DNA of 64,000 bases from Sphaerisporangium perillae (GTDB taxonomy: Bacteria > Actinomycetota > Actinomycetes > Streptosporangiales > Streptosporangiaceae): NCBI RefSeq assembly GCF_023276435.1, contig NZ_JALLPO010000009.1, positions 165,393-229,392 on the forward strand, in the 5' to 3' direction. The translations under genes were made by a program, and so were the position numbers. Below are positions 24,934 through 33,628 of the stretch, one piece after another; the stretch's first letter is position 1; the number at the start of each line of letters is the position of its first letter. Under the pieces are notes generated by a model. It did no database searches, was not told the origin of the DNA, and worked only from the letters and a program-made list of their open reading frames with translations.

Positions 24934-26694
24934 TCAGGGAGTGGCGGGCTGCAGCCGCGTGATCGTCTCGAAGCCGCCCAGCTCCATCCAGTTACGCCAC
25001 ATCGCGGGTGCGGACTTCGGCGTGCCGGCCGCCGACGTCGGCCAGTTCTTCCACATGGCACTGCTGACCTGCGACCACAGGCCGTTGTACCAGAGCGGGA
25101 TGTTCGGCATCTCCTCCAGCTGGATCTTCTGGAGCTGGGAGGTGAGCGCCTTCATGCCCTCGACGTCGTCGGCCTTGACCTGGTCGAGCTTCTGCACCAG
25201 ATCCCAGGCCTTCTTGTTCTCGTACCGGCCGAAGTTGACCGTGTTCTGCACCTTCTGGATCGGGAGCTGGAAGACGTACTCGTAGTAGGTCCAGGGGGAG
25301 TTCGACAGCTGGCGCTCGTTGTTGATCACGAGGTCGAACTTGCCGGAGCCGCGCTTCTCGACCAGGGCGTTGAAGTCCGGGAAGTCGGGCGTGATGGCGA
25401 TCCCCGACTCCTTGGCGCTGGCGGCGATGACCCGGATGGCCTCCATCCAGTCGGTCCAGCCGGAGGGGACGATGAGGCTCAGGTTGATCTTGGAGCCGTC
25501 CTTGTTCTCCACGAACCCGTCGCCGTCGCGGTCCTTGTAGCCGGCGTCGGCGAGCAGCTTCTTGGCCTTGTCCTTGTCATAGCCGAAGCCGTTCTGGCTC
25601 ACCACGTTCTGGTCGATGTACTTGTCCCACTGGGGCAGCAGTCCGGTCGGGTTCGCGGCCTTGACGAGGTTCCCGTAGACGCCTTCGACGATCTTCTTGG
25701 TGTCGATCGAGTTCGCGAGGGCCTTGCGGAAGGCCGGGTCGTCCAGCGGCTTCTTGGTCGTGTTCGGCACCAGCCACGCCGTGTTCGCCGAGAGCATGTA
25801 CGGCGGCTCGGGGTAGTAGGTCGAGATGCCGAAGTTGCCCTTGACGAGGTTCGCCGCGCCGGGCAGGAAGTTGTTGCTGAGGTCGAGGCCCTTCTGCAGC
25901 AGCAGGCCCATCGCCACCTCGTTGCTGGAGTTGACGATGTCGACGATGTACTTGGGCTTGGGGTCCATGCCCAGAGCGGTCTTGCCCCACCAGTCGTCAC
26001 GCTTCACCCAGGCGACGCGATCCTGGTCGTGGCTGAGGTACTTGTAGGCACCGGTGGCTACCGGGTTCTCGTTGACGCCGTTGAGCACGTCCTCCTCGGA
26101 ACGGCCGCTCCACACGTGCTGCGGCACTATCGCCCTGCCGTACAGGTTGAAGTCCCACTCCTGGTAGTTGGCCTTGGAGAAGGTGAACTTCACCGTCTGG
26201 TCGTCGACGGCCTCCGCGCTCTTCAGCCAGTTCCAGATGTTCGCGTAGGGGATCGTCTTCATCTTGCCGAGCTCGAAGGTGAAGACGACGTCCTTGGCCG
26301 TGAAGGGCTGCTTGTCCGACCAGGTGACGCCCTTGCGGAGCTTGAGCTCGTAGGTCGTCTCGTCGGTCCACGAGCCGCTCTCGGCCAGCCACGGGGTGAG
26401 CTTGCCCGCGTTCGGGTCGAAGTGGAAGAGCGTCTCGTAGGCGAGCCCCTTGGTTCCCGTCGCGGAGTCCCACTCCCGGATCGGGTTGAAGTTGGCCGGC
26501 GGGCCCCACTGCGTGCCACTCGTGTAGAGCGTCTCGTTCCGGGGCAGCGAGTTGGGGTTCGCCGGACCGGCGGCGGGCGCGCTCGCCGCGTTGGAGCCTT
26601 GAGTGGGGGGCGTGGAACCGCCGCTCGAACAGGCCGCGGCGACCAGACCGGCCACCACGAGCGGGATCAAGAACCGCGCTCGGTTTCGCATCAT
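24934..26694 (-). CDS. Family-5 extracellular solute-binding lipoprotein
   Basis: 586 residues. Lipoprotein signal with lipobox VAAACSSGG. SBP_bac_5 features include LTPWLAESGSW, YELKLRKGVTWSDKQPFTAKDVVFTFELG and the C-terminal LVINNERQLSNSPWTYYEYVF. The family is best known for oligopeptides, but some members bind cello-oligosaccharides. Two CebR/CelR-type boxes lie upstream, so a cello-oligosaccharide or related beta-glucan ligand is my inference. Tandem ATG start at 26694 with AGGAG. The large aromatic content fits a sugar-binding cleft but is not proof. Confidence 0.9.
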   Translation of the reverse strand: MMRNRARFLIPLVVAGLVAAACSSGGSTPPTQGSNAASAPAAGPANPNSLPRNETLYTSGTQWGPPANFNPIREWDSATGTKGLAYETLFHFDPNAGKLTPWLAESGSWTDETTYELKLRKGVTWSDKQPFTAKDVVFTFELGKMKTIPYANIWNWLKSAEAVDDQTVKFTFSKANYQEWDFNLYGRAIVPQHVWSGRSEEDVLNGVNENPVATGAYKYLSHDQDRVAWVKRDDWWGKTALGMDPKPKYIVDIVNSSNEVAMGLLLQKGLDLSNNFLPGAANLVKGNFGISTYYPEPPYMLSANTAWLVPNTTKKPLDDPAFRKALANSIDTKKIVEGVYGNLVKAANPTGLLPQWDKYIDQNVVSQNGFGYDKDKAKKLLADAGYKDRDGDGFVENKDGSKINLSLIVPSGWTDWMEAIRVIAASAKESGIAITPDFPDFNALVEKRGSGKFDLVINNERQLSNSPWTYYEYVFQLPIQKVQNTVNFGRYENKKAWDLVQKLDQVKADDVEGMKALTSQLQKIQLEEMPNIPLWYNGLWSQVSSAMWKNWPTSAAGTPKSAPAMWRNWMELGGFETITRLQPATP

Positions 26695-26783
26695 TCTTCT
26701 CCTTCCTCCGCGACCGATCGCGGAGGGTTCGAACTTCCTTCTGGGCTCCGATGGATTCGATCCGAGGGATGGAACGTGGGTTG

Positions 26784-26857
26784 CGAGAGCGCTCCCAGGA
26801 GCGATCGCTCACGCGGTTCGGGGGTTTGGGAGCGCTCCCAATGGCGATCGCTCACGC
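26784..26857 (-). promoter_or_regulatory. Duplicated CebR/CelR-type operator region
   Basis: TGGGAGCGCTCCCA at 26827-26840 is the exact 14-bp operator of the LacI-family cellulose regulators CebR (Streptomyces) and CelR (Thermobifida). A second, 11-of-14 copy (CGAGAGCGCTCCCA) lies at 26784-26797. Each is followed by a GCGATCGCTCACGC segment, so a unit of about 26 bp is duplicated at 43-bp spacing. Located 90-150 bp upstream of the binding-protein start. Confidence 0.75.
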
Positions 26858-27413
26858 TCCCTACCTATGCACGCCGCACGGCATGGAGCAGCCGTCCACG
26901 ACGCGTCGCCGAGCCTTCCGAGCAGGCTGTGATTAACCGGATAAGTAGAGCCGAACGTAAATTTCAGATGTCGTGCCCGTCAATAGCTGTGACGTGTTCG
27001 AGACATCCCGCCGGGTGCGGCGCACGCCGTTATTGGCAGGGTGATCCGATGTATCCGGTCGTTGCCGCCGGCCGCGGGCGCGATCCGGCGCGTCGATCCC
27101 GCGCGCCGCGAAACGAGATTACATGGCAAGCGCATCAGGCTAACCGGTTAAGTTTCTATCCTCATAGGGCCGGGCCGGGACGCGAAGAACAGGGAGTTGA
27201 TCGGAGGTATCTCCGGCCGCGGCAGCGGGACGACGTCACCGCGGCCGAGCTCCCGGCCGGCGTTTCCCGATCACATCCTCCGCCAGGTGAACTTCGGCGG
27301 CCACGCGTGCGTATCGGTCACTAGGCCGGGGTGCGAGCCGGTGGGCGCAGGGACGAGCCGTCCGGCCCGCACCCGCGCGCCGGCGCGCACCGACTACGGC
27401 AGGAGAAGAAACC
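26858..27413. other. Long intergenic region with two TTAACCGG-type dyads
   Basis: No gene with family resemblance is visible in this 556-bp stretch. It contains two related palindromes, TTAACCGGATAA (26933-26944) and CTAACCGGTTAA (27140-27151), 207 bp apart, resembling operators of LacI- or GntR-like proteins. GC content is lower around 26935-27000 and 27120-27165, compatible with promoters. Confidence 0.4.
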
Positions 27414-27470
27414 ATGAGCGACGCCACGGCCACCGTCACGACTGTGCCCGTCCGTGCCGCGCGCGGCTAG
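27414..27470 (+). CDS. 18-codon ORF or remnant of a gene start
   Basis: GGAGAAG stands just before an ATG that opens an 18-residue frame (MSDATATVTTVPVRAARG) and ends at TAG 27470. The stop overlaps the stop of the convergent kinase gene. It could be a leader peptide, or the surviving 5' end of a deleted gene. Codon third positions are GC-rich as in real genes, but length precludes certainty. Confidence 0.3.
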   Translation: MSDATATVTTVPVRAARG

Positions 27471-28924
27471 GAGGGGGCGATCGGGAGCAGGACGCGGAAG
27501 CGGGTGTCGCCGGGCTCGGACTCCACGCGGATGTCGCCGTGGTGCTTGTTCACGATGATGCGGTAGGAGATGTCCAGGCCCAGCCCGGTCCCCTCGCCGA
27601 CCGGCTTGGTGGTGAAGAACGGCTCGAAGATGCGCGGCCTGATCGCGGCGGGGATGCCCGGCCCGGTGTCCGCGACCTCGACGAAGATCCGGTCGGCGTC
27701 GTGCCCGGTGCGCAGGGTGAGGGTGCCGCCCTCCGCCTTCATGGCCGACAGGGCGTTGTCGATGAGGTTGGTCCACACCTGGTTGAGCTCGGCGGCGTAG
27801 GCGGGGATCGGGGGCACCGTGCGGTCGTAGTCCTTGACCGTGCGGATGCAGCCGGGGATCTTCGCCTGCATCATCGTCAGCGTGGCGTCGAGCAGGTCGT
27901 GGACGTTGACGGTCTGGTAGGGCGCCCGGTCGATCTGGGAGTACTGCTTGGCGGCGGCGACGAGCGCGGACACGCGGGTCACGGCGTCGTCGATCTCGCT
28001 CATCAGCTGCTCGGTCTCGATCGTGTAGGTGAGCCAGCGGATGGCGGCCTCGAGGTTCTCCCCGCCGACCGCGCCGGTGATCTGCTCCAGCCACCGCACG
28101 TCGATGCCGCCGGTGACCAGGGTCGAGGCGAGCTCCCAGCCTCCGGCGACGTCGTGGTCGTCGAGCCACTCGCTGAGCTCGTCCTCGGCGTCGGCGGTCG
28201 CGAGCGCCGACAGGGGCGCCGCGCTCGCGGCCCGCTTGACGGCCTCCTCCTGCAGCTCGACCAGGTCGTGCAGGCGGCTGCCGTCCAGCCGCCCATCGGC
28301 GATCATGGCGAGCTTGTGGCGCATGCCGGCGACCCGCTCGCGCAGCACGGCGGTGGCCCGGACGGCGGCGGCGGCCGGGTTGTTCAGCTCGTGGGTCAGG
28401 CCGGCCGACAGCGAGCCGAGCGCCAGCAGCCGCTCGCGCTCGCTGACGATCGTCTGGTTGGCGCGCATGCCGACGAACATTCCCTCCAGCAGGTGCGTCG
28501 CCATCGGGAACCACTCGCGCAGCGACTTGGCGAGCACCTTCGCGGGAATGGCGTACAGCTCGACGTCGCTGATCGCCCGGAGGCTGCTGGAGTAGTTCTG
28601 CCCGACCTGGTCGCCGAGGTAGGCCTGCATGGCGCCCGCGTAGACCCCGCGCTGCTCGGTGCGGCTGACCTCCACCTCGTCGCCCTGGACGCGGCGGGTC
28701 AACGCGATCGTGCCGCTGAGCAGGACGTAGAAGCAGCTCGCCGGCCGGCCCTCCTCGTAGATCGAGGTGGCCGCCGGGTAGCGCTCGACGTGCCCGTGCT
28801 CGACGAACCGCGCGAGCTGCGCGTCGTCCAGGGACTCGAACAGGAACAGGGTGCGCAGCTCGTCGGCGGTCAGGCCCTCTCCGCTCGCCTCGCCGCACCC
28901 GGCGTTGTCGGCCGGCTCGATCAT
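27467..28924 (-). CDS. Sensor histidine kinase with N-terminal cyclic-nucleotide-binding domain
   Basis: 485 residues from ATG 28924. Residues about 25-145 form a CRP-like cNMP domain (LFLFESLDDAQLARFVEHG, GRPASCFYVLLSGTIALTRR). The H-box region is LGSLSAGLTHELNNPAAAA (the His next to Glu-Leu-Asn-Asn-Pro). The ATPase domain has N (VWTNLIDNALSAM), G1 (VADTGPGIP), F (FEPFFTTKP) and G2 (GEGTGLGLDIS) boxes. No membrane helix, so it is cytosolic. Coupled by ATGA to the preceding receiver-reductase gene, its likely phosphotransfer partner. Confidence 0.9.
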   Translation of the reverse strand: MIEPADNAGCGEASGEGLTADELRTLFLFESLDDAQLARFVEHGHVERYPAATSIYEEGRPASCFYVLLSGTIALTRRVQGDEVEVSRTEQRGVYAGAMQAYLGDQVGQNYSSSLRAISDVELYAIPAKVLAKSLREWFPMATHLLEGMFVGMRANQTIVSERERLLALGSLSAGLTHELNNPAAAAVRATAVLRERVAGMRHKLAMIADGRLDGSRLHDLVELQEEAVKRAASAAPLSALATADAEDELSEWLDDHDVAGGWELASTLVTGGIDVRWLEQITGAVGGENLEAAIRWLTYTIETEQLMSEIDDAVTRVSALVAAAKQYSQIDRAPYQTVNVHDLLDATLTMMQAKIPGCIRTVKDYDRTVPPIPAYAAELNQVWTNLIDNALSAMKAEGGTLTLRTGHDADRIFVEVADTGPGIPAAIRPRIFEPFFTTKPVGEGTGLGLDISYRIIVNKHHGDIRVESEPGDTRFRVLLPIAPS

Positions 28925-30579
28925 TGGGCCTCCAGGTAACGGTGGACCAGCGACACCGCCATGGCGCCCTCGCCCACGGCGGAGGCGACGCGCTTGACCG
29001 AGTCGGCCCGCACGTCGCCCGCGGCGAAGACGCCCGGCATGCTGGTCTCCAGGTGGTAGGGGTCGCGGGGCAGTGTCCATCCCGGGGGCCTTCGGCCGTC
29101 GGCCAGCAGGTCGGTGCCGGTGATCACGAAACCCCGGTCGTCGCGGAGGACGGCCTTGCCGAGCCACTCCGTGCGCGGCTCGGCGCCGATGAAGACGAAC
29201 AGCCAGGAGGTGTCGACGGTGCGGACCCGCCCGGAACGGGGGTCGCACAGCGTCAGCCGCTCCAGGTGGTCCCCTCCTTCGCCGTCGACCACTGCGGTGT
29301 GCGGGTGGATCTCGATGTTGGGTGTGTCGGCGATCTGGTCGATGAGGTACTGCGACATCGACCGCCGCAGATCGCCGCCCCGGATGAGGATGTTCACCTT
29401 CTTGGCGTACCGGGAGAAGTGCACGGCCGCCTGCCCCGCGGAGTTGGCGCCCCCGACGATGTAGACCTCCTGGCCCGAGCAGCTCGGGGCCTCGGTGGAC
29501 GCCGAGCCGTAGAAGACGCCCCGGCCGGTCAGCGCGGCGATGCCCGGCGCCTCCAGCATGCGGTAGGACACGCCGGTGGCCAGCACCACCGTGTGCGCCG
29601 TGATCAGGCTGCCGTCGCCGAAGCGCAGCAGCCGCGCCGACCCGCCGGACTCCAGCCCGACGACCTCGCGGGTGGTGAGGATCTCGGCGTTGAACCGCAG
29701 CGCCTGCCGCCGGGCGCGGTCGGTGAGCTGGGCGCCGGACACCCCGTCGGGGAAGCCGAGGTAGTTCTCGATGCGGCTGCTCTGCCCGGCCTGGCCGCCG
29801 GTCGCGCGCTGCTCGAGCAGCACGGTGCGCAGCCCCTCGGACGCGCCGTACACCGCCGCGCCGAGCCCCGCCGGGCCTCCTCCGACGACGACCAGGTCGT
29901 AGAACTCGCCGGTCGGCGTGGTGGTCAGCCCGACGTGCGCCGCGAGGTCGGCCTCGGTGGGCTTGACCAGCGAGGTGCCGTCGGGCGTGACGACCAGCGG
30001 CACGTCGTCGGCGGTCAGGCCCGCCGCCGACAGCAGGCGGCCGCCCTCGGCCTCGTCGGCGAGCAGCCAGCGGTAGGGCACGAGGTTGCGGGCGAGGAAG
30101 TCGCGGACGGCGAACGACGGCGCCGACCAGCGGTGGCCGATGACGCGGGTCTCGGTGACCGCCTCGTCGGGCGCGGCGAGCCAGGCGTCCAGGAGCGCGT
30201 CGACCACCGGGTAGAGCTTCTCCTCCGGAGGGTTCCACGGCTTGAGCAGGTAGTGGTCGAGGTCGACGATGTTGATCGCGTCGATGGCCGCGTCGGTGTC
30301 GGCGTACGCCGTGAGCAGAACGCGGCGGGCGCGCGGGAAGATGTCCATCGCGGCTTCCAGGAACTGGATGCCGTTCATCTGCGGCATGCGGTAGTCGGCG
30401 AGCATGACGGCCACCTGCTCGCCTCGCAGCTTGATCTCGCGCAGCGCCTCCAGGGCGGCCTGGCCGGAGTCGGCTCGCACCACGCGATAACGGTCGCCGT
30501 AGCGGCGGCGGACGTCTCGGGCCACCGACCGGGAGACGGCAGGGTCGTCGTCGACGGTCAGAATCGCCGGGTTTGACAT
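28921..30579 (-). CDS. Fused response-regulator receiver and thioredoxin-reductase-like protein
   Basis: 552 residues. Residues 1-130 are a receiver domain: acidic VDDDPA, phospho-acceptor Asp in VMLADYRMPQMNG, Thr in LLTAYAD and Lys in LLKPWNPP. Residues about 235-552 are a FAD/NAD(P) pyridine nucleotide-disulphide oxidoreductase: VVVGGGPAGLGAA for FAD, YIVGGANSAGQAAVHFS for NAD(P)H and GVFAAGDVR near the end. The redox CxxC expected before the NAD(P) motif is missing; that stretch reads STEAPSCSGQ with a single Cys. Such fusions are known, but electron acceptor and output are not. ATG 30579. Confidence 0.9.
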   Translation of the reverse strand: MSNPAILTVDDDPAVSRSVARDVRRRYGDRYRVVRADSGQAALEALREIKLRGEQVAVMLADYRMPQMNGIQFLEAAMDIFPRARRVLLTAYADTDAAIDAINIVDLDHYLLKPWNPPEEKLYPVVDALLDAWLAAPDEAVTETRVIGHRWSAPSFAVRDFLARNLVPYRWLLADEAEGGRLLSAAGLTADDVPLVVTPDGTSLVKPTEADLAAHVGLTTTPTGEFYDLVVVGGGPAGLGAAVYGASEGLRTVLLEQRATGGQAGQSSRIENYLGFPDGVSGAQLTDRARRQALRFNAEILTTREVVGLESGGSARLLRFGDGSLITAHTVVLATGVSYRMLEAPGIAALTGRGVFYGSASTEAPSCSGQEVYIVGGANSAGQAAVHFSRYAKKVNILIRGGDLRRSMSQYLIDQIADTPNIEIHPHTAVVDGEGGDHLERLTLCDPRSGRVRTVDTSWLFVFIGAEPRTEWLGKAVLRDDRGFVITGTDLLADGRRPPGWTLPRDPYHLETSMPGVFAAGDVRADSVKRVASAVGEGAMAVSLVHRYLEAQ

Positions 30580-30663
30580 GGCATCAATGAAAGCATGCCT
30601 GGAGGTAAAACCGGTGCTGTGTGATGATCCCGTCCGGCACACCAGGATCGCGGGTCACAACGC

Positions 30664-32091
30664 TCACGGACGCACCTCGACCAGCTCGACGTCCATGAGG
30701 TCGGCCAGGGCGCGCAGCTCGGTGGTGCGGTGGCCGGTGCCGAGGGCCCAGTGGTGGGAGATGCCGGTGGCGCTCCAGGCGTCGGTCCACTCGCCCGGAT
30801 CGCAGCCGAAGTCGACCCGGGAGGTGGTGTTGCCGATCTGGAGATGCGGCCCGTCGACGACCTCCCCCTCGGACACGACGAAGGCGAACCGCCCGTCCCT
30901 GCCGTGCCGCAGGCCGAACGCGGTGACCGGGCCGTGGGCGACGTCGAACTCCACCGACACCCCGAACCCGCGCTTGCCGTGGTAGACGCCGAGGCCGCGC
31001 AGCAGCGGGCGGTCCGCGCTGATGGCCAGGTGGGCGGGGCCGTCGTGCCCCATCTCGACATGGCCTCGCGCGAAGTCCAGTGCCTGCAGCTCGGTGAACG
31101 ACCCGCCGCCGCCGAGGCGATCCATGATGAGCATGGCAAGGGACGTGCGCAGCTCGTACTCGCCGCAGGCCGGGATGCCGCGCGCGGTGAGCAGCGAGGC
31201 CCCGAGGATCATGCCGGCGCCGAGCCGCTCGTGGATCTCACCGTCCAGGCCGCGGTGGTAGTAGGCCAGGCTGTCGAGGGCGAAGTCGTCGGCCAGCCGG
31301 TCGAGCCCCACCGACACCCGGGCGGCCCAGGAGAAGTCGTCGTCGTTCACCGAGCCGTCGAGCTGGAAGATCTCCCTGGCGAGCTCCATGCGCTCCTTGA
31401 CCTCGGAGTCGGCGACCTTCTCCACCCGCACGCGAAGGTCGTCGAACTCCAGGACCTCGACGTGGCCGCCGAGGTTCACCGGCACCAGCGTCAGGTCGGT
31501 CGCGACGTCGAGCATGCCCGGATACAGGTGGCCCATCAACCCGTGACGGCCGCGCCGGAGCGCCGCGCGCACCCCCGCCGCCCGCACCCAGCGCTCGATC
31601 TTGGCCCAGGCGCGCTCGTCCTCGAGGTAGCCGGACACCGAGCGGAAGGGGATGCCGGCGCGGATGAAGGTGTTGGCCATCTCGGGCAGCGGGCACGCCC
31701 CGCAGTACGCGAGCCACTGGCCGGTGTCGAAGGTGGCGTGGTCCATCGACTCGGTCGGCTGAAGGTTGATCAGCAGCACGGGCGCCCCGCTGCGCTGGGC
31801 CACGGGCAGCAGCATGGTCGCCGTCATGTAGGTGGTCAGGAAGCCGACGATGATGTCGCACCCGGCCCCGCGCAGCCGCTCGGCCGCGGCCGCGCCCTCC
31901 TGGGCGCCCGCGATGAAGCCGACGTCCACCACATCGCAGCCCAGGGCCCGCATGCGCTCCGACACCCGCTCGGCGGAGCGGGTGAGCTGGGGCAGCAGGT
32001 CGGGGAACTGCGGCCAGTAGGCCCCGAGGCCTCCGGCGACCAGCCCCACCTTGGTGCGGGGCGGGGCGATGCGGGCCGGCGCGGTGCTCAT
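30664..32091 (-). CDS. L-fucose/L-arabinose isomerase family protein
   Basis: 475 residues. Family features include KVGLVAGGLGAYWPQFP, the DVVDVGFIAGAQEG segment, IVGFLTTYMTATMLLP, LINLQPTES and SWAARVSVGLDRLADDFALDSLAYYHRG with the later CGEYELRTSLAMLIMDRLGGGGSF. Probably an aldose-ketose isomerase acting on a pentose or deoxyhexose, or a related enzyme of unknown substrate. GGAG precedes ATG 32091. A LacI-type palindrome lies 44 bp upstream. It appears as a single gene with no sugar kinase beside it. Confidence 0.82.
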   Translation of the reverse strand: MSTAPARIAPPRTKVGLVAGGLGAYWPQFPDLLPQLTRSAERVSERMRALGCDVVDVGFIAGAQEGAAAAERLRGAGCDIIVGFLTTYMTATMLLPVAQRSGAPVLLINLQPTESMDHATFDTGQWLAYCGACPLPEMANTFIRAGIPFRSVSGYLEDERAWAKIERWVRAAGVRAALRRGRHGLMGHLYPGMLDVATDLTLVPVNLGGHVEVLEFDDLRVRVEKVADSEVKERMELAREIFQLDGSVNDDDFSWAARVSVGLDRLADDFALDSLAYYHRGLDGEIHERLGAGMILGASLLTARGIPACGEYELRTSLAMLIMDRLGGGGSFTELQALDFARGHVEMGHDGPAHLAISADRPLLRGLGVYHGKRGFGVSVEFDVAHGPVTAFGLRHGRDGRFAFVVSEGEVVDGPHLQIGNTTSRVDFGCDPGEWTDAWSATGISHHWALGTGHRTTELRALADLMDVELVEVRP

Positions 32092-32134
32092 GCGGTCTCC
32101 TCTCGCGCGCGGGCGGCGCGGAAGCGGCGGGGGG

Positions 32135-32151
32135 AGTAAAAACGTTTTACT
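32135..32151. promoter_or_regulatory. LacI-type palindrome before the isomerase gene
   Basis: AGTAAAA-ACG-TTTTACT has perfect 7-bp arms around a CG-containing centre, the layout of LacI-family operators, and is the most AT-rich site in the vicinity. No LacI-type gene lies nearby. Confidence 0.55.
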
Positions 32152-32364
32152 CGGCTGTGCGGGACGCTAACCCCGGCGCTCTGCGCTTGTCAATGGAGGG
32201 TGAACGCCGCGTTTCACGAACGTTCCGGACGGGCCGCCCAGAGAGACGCGGCCGGGCGCGCCCGCGGGCCGGAACGGCCGGCGCGCGGTGCCCCCAGGGC
32301 CGCCAGGGGACGCCGCCAGTGCGCGGCAAGCCGCTTCCAAGACGGGCCCGCCAGCATCGGTCCC

Positions 32365-32901
32365 ATGACGCATCCGACGACGCAGGCCGGCTGGGCGATG
32401 GGAAGGGGCCGCACTCCCGGGCCCATGGGCATGTACGTGCTCCTCGTCTGCTGGGTGATCCTGGGGCTGCTGCCCGTGCTCTTCTCCACCCACGACCTGA
32501 TGCTCGCGATGGGCCGGGCCGGGGCGGCGGGCCGCCTCACCGTCACCTCCTGCCAGGCCCTCGGCGAGGGGCGCTACGACTGCAAGGGAACGTTCGTGCC
32601 CGACGACGACAGCCTGCGGACCACCGTCGTCCAGGCGGCGCCGGAGTCACGCGTGGGCCAGAGTTTCCGGGGTCGGCTGGACGTGGAGACCGACCGCGTC
32701 GTCCGCACGGGGACCGCCGGGGTGCTGGCGTCGCTGGCGCTCCTCGGCCTCACTCCCCTGGTGTACGCGGGACTGCCGTACTCGGTGATGTTCGCGCTCG
32801 GACTGCGCCGGGGACGCAAGGCCGCGGGCGTCGCCGGCCTGGTGGTCGCCGGGGTGTCCCTCGCGCTCGTGATCATCGGGGTGGCCGCCGCCTACGCCTG
32901 A
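32365..32901 (+). CDS. Small membrane protein of unknown function
   Basis: 178 residues from ATG 32365 with three hydrophobic stretches: about residues 22-42 (MYVLLVCWVILGLLPVLF), 115-145 and 153-178. Between the first and second lies an extracytoplasmic segment with two cysteines (TSCQALGEGRYDCKG) that could form a disulphide. Not recognised. In-frame starts upstream exist, but the upstream residues are Arg/Gly-rich and unlike coding sequence. Divergent from the isomerase gene. Confidence 0.6.
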   Translation: MTHPTTQAGWAMGRGRTPGPMGMYVLLVCWVILGLLPVLFSTHDLMLAMGRAGAAGRLTVTSCQALGEGRYDCKGTFVPDDDSLRTTVVQAAPESRVGQSFRGRLDVETDRVVRTGTAGVLASLALLGLTPLVYAGLPYSVMFALGLRRGRKAAGVAGLVVAGVSLALVIIGVAAAYA

Positions 32902-32946
32902 CGCGGCCCGCGCGCCGGCGGGCCCCGATAGGTAGAGTCACGGGCG

Positions 32947-33498
32947 ATGTCCACGCACACGATCACCACGCAGTGGGACGAGATCCCCGAGAACGCCGAC
33001 GAGGCCGCCCTGGTCCACGGAGGCGCCTTCCGCACGTTCCGGTGCTTCTGCGGCACCCCGCTGCCCACCCGCGTCGCCGCCGAGCTGCACGCCACGGAGA
33101 CCGGCCAGTGCACGGCGTGCCTCGGCTCGGCCGACGAGGAGCTCGTGCCGGGGTTCGTGCGGCGCTGCTCCGCCTGCGCCGCCACCGGACGGCGCAACGT
33201 GCAACTCGTGTGGGAGGTCGCGCACAGCGAGGCCGAACAGGTGATCACGCTCGACCTGGTCCGCGGGATCATCGAGGGCTTCCCGGGCCCGTTCAAACTG
33301 TCGGAGGTGGCGGACGCGACCCGCCTGGCCCTCGGCCTGCCGGTCGGCCGCCTCCCGGTCGGTCCCCGCGTCCGCGACCTGCTCCGCGAGCTGGAGGCCG
33401 CCGGCGAGCTGGTCATGCTGTCGGCCCCGGACGAGATGCTGCGCGGGCCCTCGGTGGTGCTGTACCGCGATCCGCGGTGGCAGCGGGTCTCCCCGTGA
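32947..33498 (+). CDS. Unrecognised protein with zinc-ribbon-like cysteines
   Basis: 183 residues. Two CxC/CxxC-type groups occur early (FRCFCGTPLP at about 31-40, QCTACLG at about 54-60) and a third follows (RCSACAATGRRN). The C-terminal part (about 110-183) has LSEVADATRLALGL and VRDLLRELEAAGELVML, resembling a winged-helix. It could be a zinc-containing DNA- or protein-binding factor; family unknown. Starts 45 bp after the membrane-protein gene in the same direction. Confidence 0.6.
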   Translation: MSTHTITTQWDEIPENADEAALVHGGAFRTFRCFCGTPLPTRVAAELHATETGQCTACLGSADEELVPGFVRRCSACAATGRRNVQLVWEVAHSEAEQVITLDLVRGIIEGFPGPFKLSEVADATRLALGLPVGRLPVGPRVRDLLRELEAAGELVMLSAPDEMLRGPSVVLYRDPRWQRVSP

Positions 33499-33628
33499 CC
33501 GCCGCCTCCTGAAAGCGCCGCCCCCGCGCGTATGAACAGTCCTCCGAACGCGTCCGTGCCGGTGGCCGCGAGCGCTACGCTGACCCGGTAAAGATCAGCA
33601 CAAGTCAGGCTGAGAGGGTGCAATCCCG

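Noticed and set aside
23827..27324. Very long open frame (over 1100 codons) on the plus strand opposite the ABC importer
   Set aside because: It is antisense to five genes with clear family motifs; its translation is Arg/His/Gln/Asp-rich low complexity, an effect of high GC and codon bias.
30730..32139. Long plus-strand frame opposite the isomerase gene
   Set aside because: Composition is typical of an antisense shadow; the minus strand encodes a recognisable isomerase-family protein.
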